From assembly GCA_017798125.1 (NCBI GenBank), contig CP059070.1, positions 2,046,001-2,110,000 on the forward strand: a DNA stretch of 64,000 nucleotides, given 5' to 3'. The position numbers were made by a program, and so were the translations under genes. Within the stretch, counting starts at the first letter, position 1, and each line of letters begins with the position of its first letter. The stretch comes from Cryomorphaceae bacterium. Lineage in GTDB: Bacteria; Bacteroidota; Bacteroidia; Flavobacteriales; ECT2AJA-044. The notes under the pieces were generated by a model, which saw nothing but the letters and a program-made list of their open reading frames with translations, did no database searches and was not told where the DNA came from. Below are positions 16,631 to 25,500 of this stretch, in pieces.

Positions 16631-18508
16631 TTATGCGTCGATCAAATCGTAGCTGCGCTTGATGAAGCTGGTAAGCGCCTCACCCTTAAGCATGTTTTGA
16701 CTCAGCTTGGCCAAATCTACACCTTGATTAATCAGCGCCGTTCGTTTGTTTTCGTCCGACTCTCCTTGGATTCGTCCGACCAATGGATGGTTGACATTCA
16801 CAATCAGATTGAAGCTGTCCGGCAAATTACCCATACCCATCATGCCGCCGCCGGTCATGCTCATTTCCTTCATTCGGCGCATGAACTCGGGCTGTGTTAT
16901 AGAAAAGGCCGGAGATTTTTCACTCTGGGCCTCCAAAGCCACCGTGAATTCTGCTCCTTGAAGAGCGGCTTCAATAACCGGCTTCAATGCTTCTTTTTCC
17001 TCTTCTGAAAGCTTGCTTGGATGCTCGTCGTCCTTGGCGATGAGCTTTTCAATAGGGTCACTGTCCACACGAGCGAAGGATACTTTGTCTCCGTCCATTT
17101 CTAGACGCTGCAAAAGGTGTCCTACGATGGGACTATCCAAGTTCAACACGTCGTATCCGAAACCTTTGGCCTCTTCAATGAAACCGTGCTGCTCTTCTGG
17201 ATTGTTGGTATACAAGATGACCAGCTTTCCATCCTTATCCGTTTGCGCATCTTTTACCTTTTCGGTGTACTCCTCAAACGTGAAATGCTTGCCCTCTACA
17301 TTCGGGTATAGGTTGAATTTCTTCGCTTTCTCAAAGAACTTCTCTTCGCTGAGCATTCCATACTCAATAATGACCTTGATGTCTTCCCAAATGGATTCTA
17401 GGCGTTCGCGATCATTCTTGAAGAGTTCTTCCAGTTTGTCCGCTACTTTTTTGGTGATGTGTGAAGAGATTTTCTTCACATTGCTATCGCTCTGCAAGTA
17501 TGAGCGCGACACGTTCAACGGAATATCCGGAGAGTCAATCACCCCTTGCAACAAAGTCAAAAAGTCAGGTACAATACCTTCAACGCTGTCCGTCACAAAG
17601 ACCTGATTGCTGTACAACTGGATCTTGTCCTTTTGTACCTCGATGTTGTTCTTGATTTTAGGGAAGAACAATACTCCAGTCAAGTTGAACGGATAGTCCA
17701 CGTTCAAGTGAATGTGGAAGAGCGGCTCGTCGAACTGCATCGGATAAAGCTCGCGATAGAAGTTCTTGTAGTCTTCTTCTTCCAAGCTTGATGGAGCCTT
17801 GGTCCATGCTGGAGCTGGGTTGTTGATGATGTCAGGAACGACTTCTGTTACAGCGTCATCGCCTTCACCTTCGGTAACTTCTTTAGTTCCAAATTGAATT
17901 TCAACGGGAAGGAACTTACAGTATTTGTTCAGGATTTCTCGAATTCTGGACTCTTCCAAGAATTCCTCAGAATCCTCACTGATGTGGAGGATGATTTCAC
18001 TTCCACGTTCTTCTTTCTTGCTCTTGGTTAAACGGTACTCAGGGTCACCTTCACATTCCCAACGAACGGCTTCAGTACCTTCACCTTCTTTGAAAGACTT
18101 GGTGTTGATCTCCACCTTATCGGAGACCATGAACGAGGAGTAAAAACCAAGTCCGAAGTTCCCAATGATACCCGCTCCATCCATTTGCCCCTCGTATTGG
18201 GACATGAATTCCTTGGCACCGGAGAAGGCGACTTGGTTGATGTATTTCTTGACCTCTTCTCCGGTCATTCCGAGTCCTCGGTCCTTGAAGGTCAATGTTT
18301 TAGCTTCTTTATCGATAGAAACCTCAATTCGGGTTTCACCGATCTCGCCATTGAATTCTCCCAGACGAGCGAGTGTCTGTAACTTCTGGGTAGCGTCCAC
18401 CGCATTGGAGATCAATTCGCGGACGAATATTTCGTGGTCGCTGTAGAGAAACTTCTTGATGATCGGGAAAATATTCTCCGACTGAACGTTAATCTTTCCT
18501 TTGGCCAT
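16631..18508 (-). CDS. htpG: Molecular chaperone HtpG (bacterial Hsp90)
   Basis: Cytoplasmic ATP-dependent chaperone dimer. I start at the ATG at 18508 (625 residues), where MAKGKINVQSENIFPIIKKF begins; the frame is open 63 codons further but that stretch runs through the promoter. GHKL ATPase motifs are LISNAVDATQKL (ELISNASDA-like), DRGLGM, and IGNFGLGFYSSFM; the middle domain has VSRSYLQSDSNVKKI; the C-terminal part is the dimer domain. A sigma-54-like promoter and an inverted repeat lie just upstream, shared in type with dnaK. Confidence 0.97.
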   Translation of the reverse strand: MAKGKINVQSENIFPIIKKFLYSDHEIFVRELISNAVDATQKLQTLARLGEFNGEIGETRIEVSIDKEAKTLTFKDRGLGMTGEEVKKYINQVAFSGAKEFMSQYEGQMDGAGIIGNFGLGFYSSFMVSDKVEINTKSFKEGEGTEAVRWECEGDPEYRLTKSKKEERGSEIILHISEDSEEFLEESRIREILNKYCKFLPVEIQFGTKEVTEGEGDDAVTEVVPDIINNPAPAWTKAPSSLEEEDYKNFYRELYPMQFDEPLFHIHLNVDYPFNLTGVLFFPKIKNNIEVQKDKIQLYSNQVFVTDSVEGIVPDFLTLLQGVIDSPDIPLNVSRSYLQSDSNVKKISSHITKKVADKLEELFKNDRERLESIWEDIKVIIEYGMLSEEKFFEKAKKFNLYPNVEGKHFTFEEYTEKVKDAQTDKDGKLVILYTNNPEEQHGFIEEAKGFGYDVLNLDSPIVGHLLQRLEMDGDKVSFARVDSDPIEKLIAKDDEHPSKLSEEEKEALKPVIEAALQGAEFTVALEAQSEKSPAFSITQPEFMRRMKEMSMTGGGMMGMGNLPDSFNLIVNVNHPLVGRIQGESDENKRTALINQGVDLAKLSQNMLKGEALTSFIKRSYDLIDA

Positions 18509-18538
18509 GATGTATTTCTTTGGTTTGATTCTGCAATA

Positions 18539-18555
18539 GTCAAGTTCTGTGCCAA
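18539..18555 (-). promoter_or_regulatory. Sigma-54-like promoter of htpG
   Basis: Minus strand: TTGGCAC (18549-18555), 5 bases, TTGAC (18539-18543). This fits the -24/-12 pattern TGGCAC(G)-N4-TTGC(A) apart from the last C. It would start transcription near 18528, about 20 bases before the ATG. The same arrangement, TTGGCAC-N5-TTGAC, precedes dnaK at 29384-29400. Confidence 0.55.
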
Positions 18556-18566
18556 GGGCTTCTTTC

Positions 18567-18582
18567 TGACAGCCTGCTGTCA
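18567..18582. promoter_or_regulatory. Inverted repeat TGACAG-N4-CTGTCA upstream of htpG
   Basis: TGACAG CCTG CTGTCA, a perfect 6-bp palindrome 12 bases upstream of the -24 element of htpG. CTGAC/GTCAG and TGTCAG/CTGACA inverted repeats also stand upstream of the matching promoter of dnaK. Likely a binding site for a common regulator; the regulator is not in the window. Confidence 0.5.
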
Positions 18583-18688
18583 ATATGGCTGAACCCTCGA
18601 GACAATATTTGCGTATATTCACCGAGCACGTTGGATAACTGCCGTTGAGGCACGAGGCCAGTAAGCATAACCAAAACAGACTACACAT

Positions 18689-19693
18689 ATGTATCAATCA
18701 CGCATCGTGGGCATGGGGCATTATGTTCCGCCTAAGGTGGTGACCAACGACGATCTGTCGGAACTCATGGACACCAACGATCAATGGATCCAGGAGCGCA
18801 CGGGGATTAAGGAGCGCCGTTTTGCGGACGGCGTTGAGGACACCACAAGTACAATGGGAACCAAGGCCGCCATCATGGCGATTGAAAATGCTGGGGTTTC
18901 CAAGGACGATATTGACTTCATTGTTTTTGCTACACTGAGTCCAGACTACTACTTCCCAGGACCAGGAGTCCAGGTTCAAGAGCAGCTCGGTATTAAAGAA
19001 ATTGGCGCTTTAGACGTCCGGAATCAATGTTCTGGATTCGTCTACGCGCTCTCCGTGGCGGACCAGTTTATCAAGACGGGTATGTATAAAAACGTCTTGG
19101 TTATCGGTTCTGAATACCACAGTGGAGGACTGGAAATGACCACGCGAGGACGGGGTGTTTCCGTGATTTTCGGTGACGGAGCTGGAGCAGCGGTTTTACA
19201 GCGCTACGAAGGTGACGATCGAGGAATTCTTTCCACGCACTTGCATTCTGAAGGAAAGCATGCTGAGGAATTGGCGCTCATCGGGCCGGCAACTCGTCGC
19301 TGGGTCGATACCATCATGGAAGAAAACGACCCTGACGATACCTCGTATTACCCGTATATGAACGGGAACTTCGTGTTCAAGCACGCCGTTACCCGTTTTG
19401 CCGAAGTGATCATGGAAGCCTTGATGTCCAATGGCTACAAGCCGTCCGACATTGACATGTTGGTCCCTCACCAAGCAAACTTGCGGATTGCGCAGTTCAT
19501 TCAGAAGAAGATGGAACTGGGCCCTGACCAGGTTTATAACAACATCATGCGTTACGGAAATACGACAGCGGCATCCATTCCGATTGCCCTTTCTGAAGCC
19601 GTACAAGAAGGAAAAGTAAAAGACGGAGACCTCGTGATGCTCGCGGCCTTCGGTTCGGGATTCACTTGGGCCAGCGCGCTCCTTCGATTCTAA
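18689..19693 (+). CDS. fabH: 3-oxoacyl-ACP synthase III (FabH-type ketoacyl synthase)
   Basis: Thiolase-fold enzyme that starts fatty acid synthesis by condensing an acyl-CoA with malonyl-ACP. The 334 residues carry the catalytic triad Cys in VRNQCSGFVYAL (near residue 113), His in VPHQANLRIAQF, and Asn in RYGNTTAASIPIAL. GDGAGAAVL and the C-terminal AAFGSGFTWASALLRF are also typical. FabH paralogues in this phylum may instead act in polyketide or flexirubin-type pathways; the isolated setting does not decide. The stop is followed by a dispersed element and a terminator. Confidence 0.88.
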   Translation: MYQSRIVGMGHYVPPKVVTNDDLSELMDTNDQWIQERTGIKERRFADGVEDTTSTMGTKAAIMAIENAGVSKDDIDFIVFATLSPDYYFPGPGVQVQEQLGIKEIGALDVRNQCSGFVYALSVADQFIKTGMYKNVLVIGSEYHSGGLEMTTRGRGVSVIFGDGAGAAVLQRYEGDDRGILSTHLHSEGKHAEELALIGPATRRWVDTIMEENDPDDTSYYPYMNGNFVFKHAVTRFAEVIMEALMSNGYKPSDIDMLVPHQANLRIAQFIQKKMELGPDQVYNNIMRYGNTTAASIPIALSEAVQEGKVKDGDLVMLAAFGSGFTWASALLRF

Positions 19694-19699
19694 TGATTT

Positions 19700-19716
19700 G
19701 AGCCTACGGCTCGATG
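19700..19716 (-). repeat. Dispersed hairpin element, copy 3 (N = A:T)
   Basis: Plus strand GAGCCTACGGCTCGATG, between the fabH stop and the bidirectional terminator. The N pair is A:T. Confidence 0.7.
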
Positions 19717-19718
19717 CT

Positions 19719-19747
19719 AAAAAGGCGCCCCACAGGGCGCCTTTTTT
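19719..19747. terminator. Bidirectional terminator between fabH and the FG-GAP gene
   Basis: AAAAAGGCGCCC, loop CACA, GGGCGCCTTTTTT: a 12-bp perfect hairpin with an A-run on one side and a T-run on the other, so it can stop transcription from both convergent genes. It slightly overlaps the stop codon of the minus-strand gene. Confidence 0.9.
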
Positions 19748-22700
19748 ATTGCTTGATGATTCGGTAGGTGCCCGTGGCACCATTGTTTCCCGTCAAGGTC
19801 AGGAAGTATACCCCTGAGGGATACTCGCTCAAATCGAATTCAAAGTCCGAGCTCACCGAGGGACCTTCAATGATTCGTTTTCCTTCAACATCATAAATGA
19901 CATAAGTCGGCTGAACAGAGCGTACCGCAGGGGAAAGCTCCACAGATATGGGGCCGTTGGTCGGTTGCGGGAATACCGTGACCGCATGTTCACCGAGCTC
20001 GTTCAAGGAGTTTACATTGGTTTGAACCTGTACCGTATCGCTGTAGAATTTGGTACTGCTTCCACTTACGTTGAAGGTCGCTTCGGCGTAGACATCATAG
20101 AGCGAAAGGGGATAGGCCCACAGTGTGTTCATCACGTTGAAGGTCTGGGTTCCGCCTCCATTCAGGTTGTATACTCCTGCGTATACCGATCTCCATTGTG
20201 CAGAATCTGTGTGAGAAAGGAACCAGTTCACATCAGTTAGGGAGTCCTCTCGGAGCTTCATGTCCACTTCAGCGAATACTTCATAAATCCCTCCGTTCGC
20301 TGTCAAATTGGAGAATTCCACAGGGATGGAATCAAATACCTTAACCGGCGTCATAAAACTCAAGGTATCGTTGGTAAACAACCAGTTGTTCCCACTGGGG
20401 TCCAAAACGGCCTCCACGGTCCAGTGGTATGTGGTATCGTCAGTCAACCCTACCAAATTCACTTGAGGCTGGAATACTTGCGTTCCCGAACCCCCGAGGT
20501 TAAACGTACCTCCATTGAACGCTTGAGGCGCTCCTCCATCAATCCAATAGGTAAAGGTGACGTCGGTATCGTAGTCTTGACGAAGTTCCATATCGACCTG
20601 TAGTGTCGCAGAAGAGTCTGTAACGCTCAGTGATTGTTCATTGGAAAAGAGCACCGTATTGGAATCAATTTGAGCGGGCAATGTTTGGAACGTCAAGGTA
20701 TCGTAGAAGAAGGTGAGGTTCTGTCCGTTAGGATCAAAGCCTGCAATTGGCGTCCAGTAATATGTTGTGTCTTCGAGGAGATTGAAAAGGTTCAAGGTAG
20801 GATTGAAGACTTGAGGCCCGCTTCCACCCAGGGTGTAGTTTCCACCATAACCCGTAGAATCCAAGCCCCCTTCTGGCCAATAAACAAACAACACATCCGT
20901 TGGCAAATCCTCACGGAGAGTCATATGCACATCTATTGTGGCCATGGTCGAAGCAACATTCGAACTCACACCTCCAGAGAATGATACTGGAGGCAAGGGA
21001 TAGTCACCTTCGGTGATGGTCATAAATTGATTTGCAGGGACGTTGTAGAGGTAGTCTACCGTACCAGAAGGCCATTTGACCAGCATGGAATCAATTTGGT
21101 TCGTTGATCCCAAGCCAAAGTGCTGCATGAAGCTGTTTTGAGTTCCGTACCCTTCTCCGGCACGAACTTCGCGGATTTGAATACCCCAAGGGCCATAGAT
21201 TTCGACCCTTGTTCCAATGGCATTGACATTGCTCACTACACCGACAAGATCGAGCTCGATGAAATTGAAGCCGGAGGCCGCTTGATTGATCCACAAGCGA
21301 TCCACAGCTGAGCTCGAAGCGGAATTGTATATGGTTCCGTAACTGCTGTACAGATCTAAAAATCCGTCGTGGTTCAGATCTCCGACAACAGAACTGAGCA
21401 TCCAGTCGTTCACCGCGCCGAACGGATCAATGTCCAGGGTAAAGGTGGTGTCACCATTATTGATCCAAAGGCGGTGCTGAGATCCCGTTGCCAGCAGATC
21501 TACAAACCCGTCGTTGTTGAAGTCCCGGAAGTAGGTCTGAATTCCGGCAAATCCGGTTTGGGTGAGCCCCACTTGAGTCGTGATCTCTTCGAACTGGCCT
21601 CCGCCAATGTTTCGATAGAATCGGGACACTTGATCGTGGTTCATGACAAAGGCGTCAAAATCGCCGTCATTATCAATGTCAGCAAAGTCCGTTACCCAGC
21701 TTTGTGCGCTGTCTCTTAAGATCGTGTTGGTGTTTTCTGCCCACATGCCGGAACCGGTGTTTTCAATCCACTGGTTGATCCGGCGGCCATCGGACGGACT
21801 CGTCACGCCTTGACGACATTTAGTGATGTATAGGTCCAAGTCTCCATCAGAGTCTAAATCCGTAAACATCGACGCGTAATTACCGGACATGTCGGTCCCA
21901 GGGGTTGTGGTCATATCCAGCCAGGTAGTATCCCGGCTCCAAGAACTCCCATCATATTGATAAAGGTGGCTCTCGTTTATGTCATTACAGACGAAGAGCT
22001 CCGCAAGGCCATCCTGATCGATGTCCACGAAATTCATTCCTTGAGCAAAAATGAGAGAACTACTCACTGACTGAGAAGTGTAGGCGCCGCCTACCGAATC
22101 AGCCCAGTAAATGCGAACGTCGTTGTAATCACCAATGGCAATGTCGTTGTAACCATTGGTATCAGCATCCGCGATGGTGATTCCCCATACTTTATCAAAA
22201 GGAGCCACATTACCAAGGCTCAGTTCCGTAAAGGTTCCATTCGGTTGCTGGTACGCGATAAGGAGGGTCTGTGAGTTGTGCAGGCGTACAATATCATCCA
22301 GACCATCACCATTCATGTCGCTAATGGCCATTGGAGAACCGGAACGTGCTGCAATAGTGGTTGTTGGAAGTAACGTAGTGCTGTCTCCAAAGGTGATTTG
22401 AGTTGTCGGAGGAGCCACACCTGGATCCACATTCAATTGGTAATTACCACTCTGGCTAGAGGAGTATCCATCAATGACAATGTAATAATCGGTATTGGCT
22501 TGAAGCATGAGATCAATGATCTCACTGTTGTAAGCATTGTTGTATGCAGGGCTTTGACAACCGTCTTCTTGGCAGGCATAGGAAGTTCCAGAGGAGCAGC
22601 TGCCCTGATAGACATAGAGTTGGCTATCGTAATTGGTGCCAGCAATACATAGACTCAAGGTGATGTATTCAACGGAAGCTCCAGTGGTGTACTTATAGAC

Positions 22701-22898
22701 CACATCTTTTGCCCCTCCCTGATTGCCCACATCAGGACAGGTCTCTTGGTAGTCGTCTACGGCAGCGCTCGTAGATCCAGTCCCAACAAAAGGGATGGAG
22801 GAGATCACTGTAGCCGTAGCACAATCTTCTCCGCCGGCTTGAGCCAACGCATTAGTGAATAAACCCGTGAACAAAAGAAGAGCGAAAAGCTGTTTCAT
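19746..22898 (-). CDS. Secreted FG-GAP/ASPIC-UnbV protein with T9SS type A tail
   Basis: A 1050-residue secreted protein. Signal peptide residues 1-19 (MKQLFALLLFTGLFTNALAQ). After a carbohydrate-binding-like N-terminal domain (about 25-165) come seven FG-GAP/VCBS calcium loops such as DMNGDGLDD, DLDSDGDLD, DIDNDGDFD and DLNHDGFLD, which form a beta-propeller. An ASPIC/UnbV domain follows (GTRVEIYGPWGIQIREV, FGLGS). Three tandem repeats of about 105-115 residues come next, each with an LRED/LRQD ... TDV ... NLGGSG-QVF pattern. The last 75 residues are a T9SS sorting domain (VFPQPTNGPISVEL to YRIIKQ). Probably attached to or released from the cell surface. Confidence 0.9.
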   Translation of the reverse strand: MKQLFALLLFTGLFTNALAQAGGEDCATATVISSIPFVGTGSTSAAVDDYQETCPDVGNQGGAKDVVYKYTTGASVEYITLSLCIAGTNYDSQLYVYQGSCSSGTSYACQEDGCQSPAYNNAYNSEIIDLMLQANTDYYIVIDGYSSSQSGNYQLNVDPGVAPPTTQITFGDSTTLLPTTTIAARSGSPMAISDMNGDGLDDIVRLHNSQTLLIAYQQPNGTFTELSLGNVAPFDKVWGITIADADTNGYNDIAIGDYNDVRIYWADSVGGAYTSQSVSSSLIFAQGMNFVDIDQDGLAELFVCNDINESHLYQYDGSSWSRDTTWLDMTTTPGTDMSGNYASMFTDLDSDGDLDLYITKCRQGVTSPSDGRRINQWIENTGSGMWAENTNTILRDSAQSWVTDFADIDNDGDFDAFVMNHDQVSRFYRNIGGGQFEEITTQVGLTQTGFAGIQTYFRDFNNDGFVDLLATGSQHRLWINNGDTTFTLDIDPFGAVNDWMLSSVVGDLNHDGFLDLYSSYGTIYNSASSSAVDRLWINQAASGFNFIELDLVGVVSNVNAIGTRVEIYGPWGIQIREVRAGEGYGTQNSFMQHFGLGSTNQIDSMLVKWPSGTVDYLYNVPANQFMTITEGDYPLPPVSFSGGVSSNVASTMATIDVHMTLREDLPTDVLFVYWPEGGLDSTGYGGNYTLGGSGPQVFNPTLNLFNLLEDTTYYWTPIAGFDPNGQNLTFFYDTLTFQTLPAQIDSNTVLFSNEQSLSVTDSSATLQVDMELRQDYDTDVTFTYWIDGGAPQAFNGGTFNLGGSGTQVFQPQVNLVGLTDDTTYHWTVEAVLDPSGNNWLFTNDTLSFMTPVKVFDSIPVEFSNLTANGGIYEVFAEVDMKLREDSLTDVNWFLSHTDSAQWRSVYAGVYNLNGGGTQTFNVMNTLWAYPLSLYDVYAEATFNVSGSSTKFYSDTVQVQTNVNSLNELGEHAVTVFPQPTNGPISVELSPAVRSVQPTYVIYDVEGKRIIEGPSVSSDFEFDLSEYPSGVYFLTLTGNNGATGTYRIIKQ

Positions 22899-22979
22899 GC
22901 CTGAGAACCAAGTAATTTTAAAGGGTAAAATTAGCCTTTTTTGGGCATTAGTCGGAACTTTGCCCAGGTGACATACACG

Positions 22980-24923
22980 ATGAACGGCAGTCGGTTAAAA
23001 TATGTTTTGGGTCTTTCCCTGATCGTTCTAACGCTTACAGTAGCACGAAGCGTTGGGCCGGAAAAGCGTTCTTCTTTCCACTCGGAGGAAGAGATGGCTT
23101 TGTTTATGGCCCAAACCACCGACCTTCCGATTGATACCAACAATTACTTCGCCACCAGTGGCGTTTGCGCGGGATGTCACGGATTTGACCCAGCTGGCCT
23201 GGCGATGGTGGACACCTTGGGCAACGACATCAATATTGCGGATGATTGGAGGTCCACAATGATGGCCAACTCGGCAAAAGATCCGCTTTGGCGGGCCAAA
23301 GTAAGCCATGAAGTACTTGTTAACCCAGCACATGCGCAAGACTTGGAGAGCGTTTGTACCAGCTGTCACGCACCAGCAGGAAGATATACGGCCATTTTTA
23401 CGGGTCAGCCTCACTACGGTATTAATGACCTACTGACCGATACCATTGGCCTAGACGGAGTCAATTGCGGATCATGCCATCAGGTTCTTCCACCGGACTC
23501 CCTCGGTTTGGACTTCAGTGGGCAAATTGATTTTACCACAGACAAGACAGTTTACGGACCCTATCCCAATCCATTCGCGGATCCCATGGCTAGTTTCATT
23601 GGTTTCAACGTAGAGTGGAGCAACCACATCAACGATTCTGAAATCTGCGCCAGTTGCCACAGCTTGGTTACACAGACGGTTGACCTTCAAGGAAACTATA
23701 CTGGAGACTATTTCGTTGAGCAAGCGACCTACCATGAATGGCTGAACTCGGATTACAACACCAATGAGGTGGAATGTCAGTCCTGTCATATACCGCGGAT
23801 TGATCAAAACGTCATCATAGCTGCGAATTACAGTTTCTTGGCTCCAAGACGTCCTTATGGCTTGCATCACTTGGTAGGAGGAAACAGCTTTATGCTTCGT
23901 CTACTTAAGGACAATATTGCATCCCTGGGATTGACGGCCACTCCAGAGCAGTTTGATTCCACCATTGCCCGGAGTGAGCGCCTCCTCAGGGAACACACCT
24001 TAGAATTGGAATTGGATGAAACCAACCGGACTTCAGATACAGCCTTCTTCGAATTGAAGCTCACCAATTTGGCCGGACATAAGTTCCCAAGCGGCTATCC
24101 GGCAAGAAGGGCCTATATCGAGTTTCTGGTGCAAGACACGCAATTGGATACACTCTTTATTTCGGGTGCCTTGGACGCGACTTATGAACTGATGGGAATT
24201 GATGCAACCTACGAGCCGCATCACCCGGTTATTTCCAGCCCTAACCAGGTGCAGATCTACGAACAGGTGATGGGTGATGTCAATGACGACGTGACCACCG
24301 TACTCGAACGGGCCAAGACGGCATTGAAGGATAACCGTATTCCTCCGACTGGATTCTCGGTATTCCACCCGAGCTACGACAGCACCAAGATCAGTGGTGT
24401 TGCGGCAACCGATCCGACCTTCAATTACGAGAACGGCATTGAAGGCTCTGGAACGGACATCATCCAGTACCACATCCCCACAGGAGGCTATCAAGGAGCG
24501 CTGAACGTCAGTGTTCGCATTTGGTATCAACCGGTACCACCGAGGTATCTGGCGGACATGTTTACGTATTCTTCGGCGGCGATCGATTCATTCGAAGTGA
24601 TGTACAATGCTGCAGATAAATCGCCCAGCCTGGTTGCCGAGGCGTATCGAGGGCCGGATGTGTCTATTGGGGAAGGGGCGCATCGAGCCGTAGGCTATAC
24701 GCTTTATCCAAATCCGAATTCGGATGGACGTCTCTTTTTGAAGGGTGATCAGCGTTCCTTCAAGCGCATTTCCCTGTACAGCTCGGGAGGTCGATTGCTT
24801 TGGGAGAAGCGCGATGTGCTGTGGAACGACTATATAGAGCTTCCGTTCGCCGGGGGCATGTACTTGATGTATCTAGAAGATGCGCAAGGTCAAATCTCCG
24901 TGCAGCGCATTATCCGCCGATAA
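22980..24923 (+). CDS. Multihaem cytochrome c family protein with T9SS type A tail
   Basis: A 647-residue exported protein; start chosen at the ATG at 22980, directly before the signal-anchor MNGSRLKYVLGLSLIVLTLTVA. Five CxxCH haem motifs are visible: CAGCH, CTSCH, CGSCH, CASCH and CQSCH, all in the first 300 residues. The middle resembles multihaem cytochrome c family proteins with a C-terminal beta domain. The last 75 residues (YTLYPNPNSDGRLFL to VQRIIRR) form a T9SS sorting domain. A dispersed element (24681-24697) encodes HRAVG at the junction with this tail. It would put haem groups outside the cell; electron partner unknown. Confidence 0.88.
   Translation: MNGSRLKYVLGLSLIVLTLTVARSVGPEKRSSFHSEEEMALFMAQTTDLPIDTNNYFATSGVCAGCHGFDPAGLAMVDTLGNDINIADDWRSTMMANSAKDPLWRAKVSHEVLVNPAHAQDLESVCTSCHAPAGRYTAIFTGQPHYGINDLLTDTIGLDGVNCGSCHQVLPPDSLGLDFSGQIDFTTDKTVYGPYPNPFADPMASFIGFNVEWSNHINDSEICASCHSLVTQTVDLQGNYTGDYFVEQATYHEWLNSDYNTNEVECQSCHIPRIDQNVIIAANYSFLAPRRPYGLHHLVGGNSFMLRLLKDNIASLGLTATPEQFDSTIARSERLLREHTLELELDETNRTSDTAFFELKLTNLAGHKFPSGYPARRAYIEFLVQDTQLDTLFISGALDATYELMGIDATYEPHHPVISSPNQVQIYEQVMGDVNDDVTTVLERAKTALKDNRIPPTGFSVFHPSYDSTKISGVAATDPTFNYENGIEGSGTDIIQYHIPTGGYQGALNVSVRIWYQPVPPRYLADMFTYSSAAIDSFEVMYNAADKSPSLVAEAYRGPDVSIGEGAHRAVGYTLYPNPNSDGRLFLKGDQRSFKRISLYSSGGRLLWEKRDVLWNDYIELPFAGGMYLMYLEDAQGQISVQRIIRR
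24681..24697 (+). repeat. Dispersed hairpin element, copy 4 (N = A:T)
   Basis: CATCGAGCCGTAGGCTA, inside the multihaem cytochrome gene at the junction to the T9SS tail; the outer C is A, so the last pair is lost. Confidence 0.6.
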
Positions 24924-25500
24924 AGTAATTCACGAAACGCGTCCCACTTTCTGGCTGAAACCACAAAGTCAAAATCAATCCCGATAAGGCACCGCCAAAG
25001 TGTGCTTCGTGACCAATATTGTCGTTCTGCGCCCTCATTCCGTAGATCGAGACCAGGAGATAGACGATCCCAAACAGCCAAGAAGGGATCGCAAAGGGAA
25101 TCAAGAACACGTAGACGGATCCTTGCGGATAGAGGAGGATACTGGCGAAAACAACGCCGCTAACGGCTCCAGATGCGCCTACGGCGCGATAATACATTTC
25201 CTCACGATGGAGAAACAGCGAGGTGAGGTTTCCTCCGATCAAGGATAGGAAGTAGAGAATCAGAAAGGGTACCGTTCCCAAGAAGTCTTCGACAAGCCCT
25301 CCGAAGGACCAAAGGGCAATCATGTTAAACGCCAAGTGGGCCATCCCGCCGTGGAGAAAACCGCTGGAGAGCATTCGGATGTATTCTTTGGCGTTGAGAA
25401 TACTCCCGACTTGAAAGAGGTAACGCTCGAAAAAGACGCGGTCGTTGAAGCCCCGAAGACTTATTAAGACATTAAAGAGGACTAAGGCAATGGTCGACAT
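24910..25500 (-). CDS. Rhomboid-family intramembrane serine protease
   Basis: Membrane protease of 196 residues; start chosen at the ATG at 25500, which overlaps the RluA stop by one base (TGATG). Six predicted membrane helices. HGGMAHLAFNMIALW contains the conserved His/Asn of helix 2 (the oxyanion region), GASGAVSG holds the catalytic Ser, and EAHFGGALSG the catalytic His. The codons just before GASG carry a dispersed-element copy (25175-25191), which begins inside the GASG motif. Ends overlapping the convergent cytochrome gene by 14 bases. Substrate unknown. Confidence 0.93.
   Translation of the reverse strand: MSTIALVLFNVLISLRGFNDRVFFERYLFQVGSILNAKEYIRMLSSGFLHGGMAHLAFNMIALWSFGGLVEDFLGTVPFLILYFLSLIGGNLTSLFLHREEMYYRAVGASGAVSGVVFASILLYPQGSVYVFLIPFAIPSWLFGIVYLLVSIYGMRAQNDNIGHEAHFGGALSGLILTLWFQPESGTRFVNYFIGG
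25175..25191 (-). repeat. Dispersed hairpin element, copy 5 (N = C:G)
   Basis: Plus strand GCGCCTACGGCGCGATA, inside the rhomboid gene over RAVGA, where the A begins the catalytic GASG motif. The last G is A. Confidence 0.65.

Noticed and set aside
18509-18697. 63-codon extension of htpG
   Set aside because: It runs through the promoter and inverted repeat, and the family start fits MAKGKINV at 18508.
22913-22933. TAATTTTA-N5-TAAAATTA between the two T9SS genes
   Set aside because: An AT-rich palindrome that may just be two weak -7 elements; too little to call an operator.
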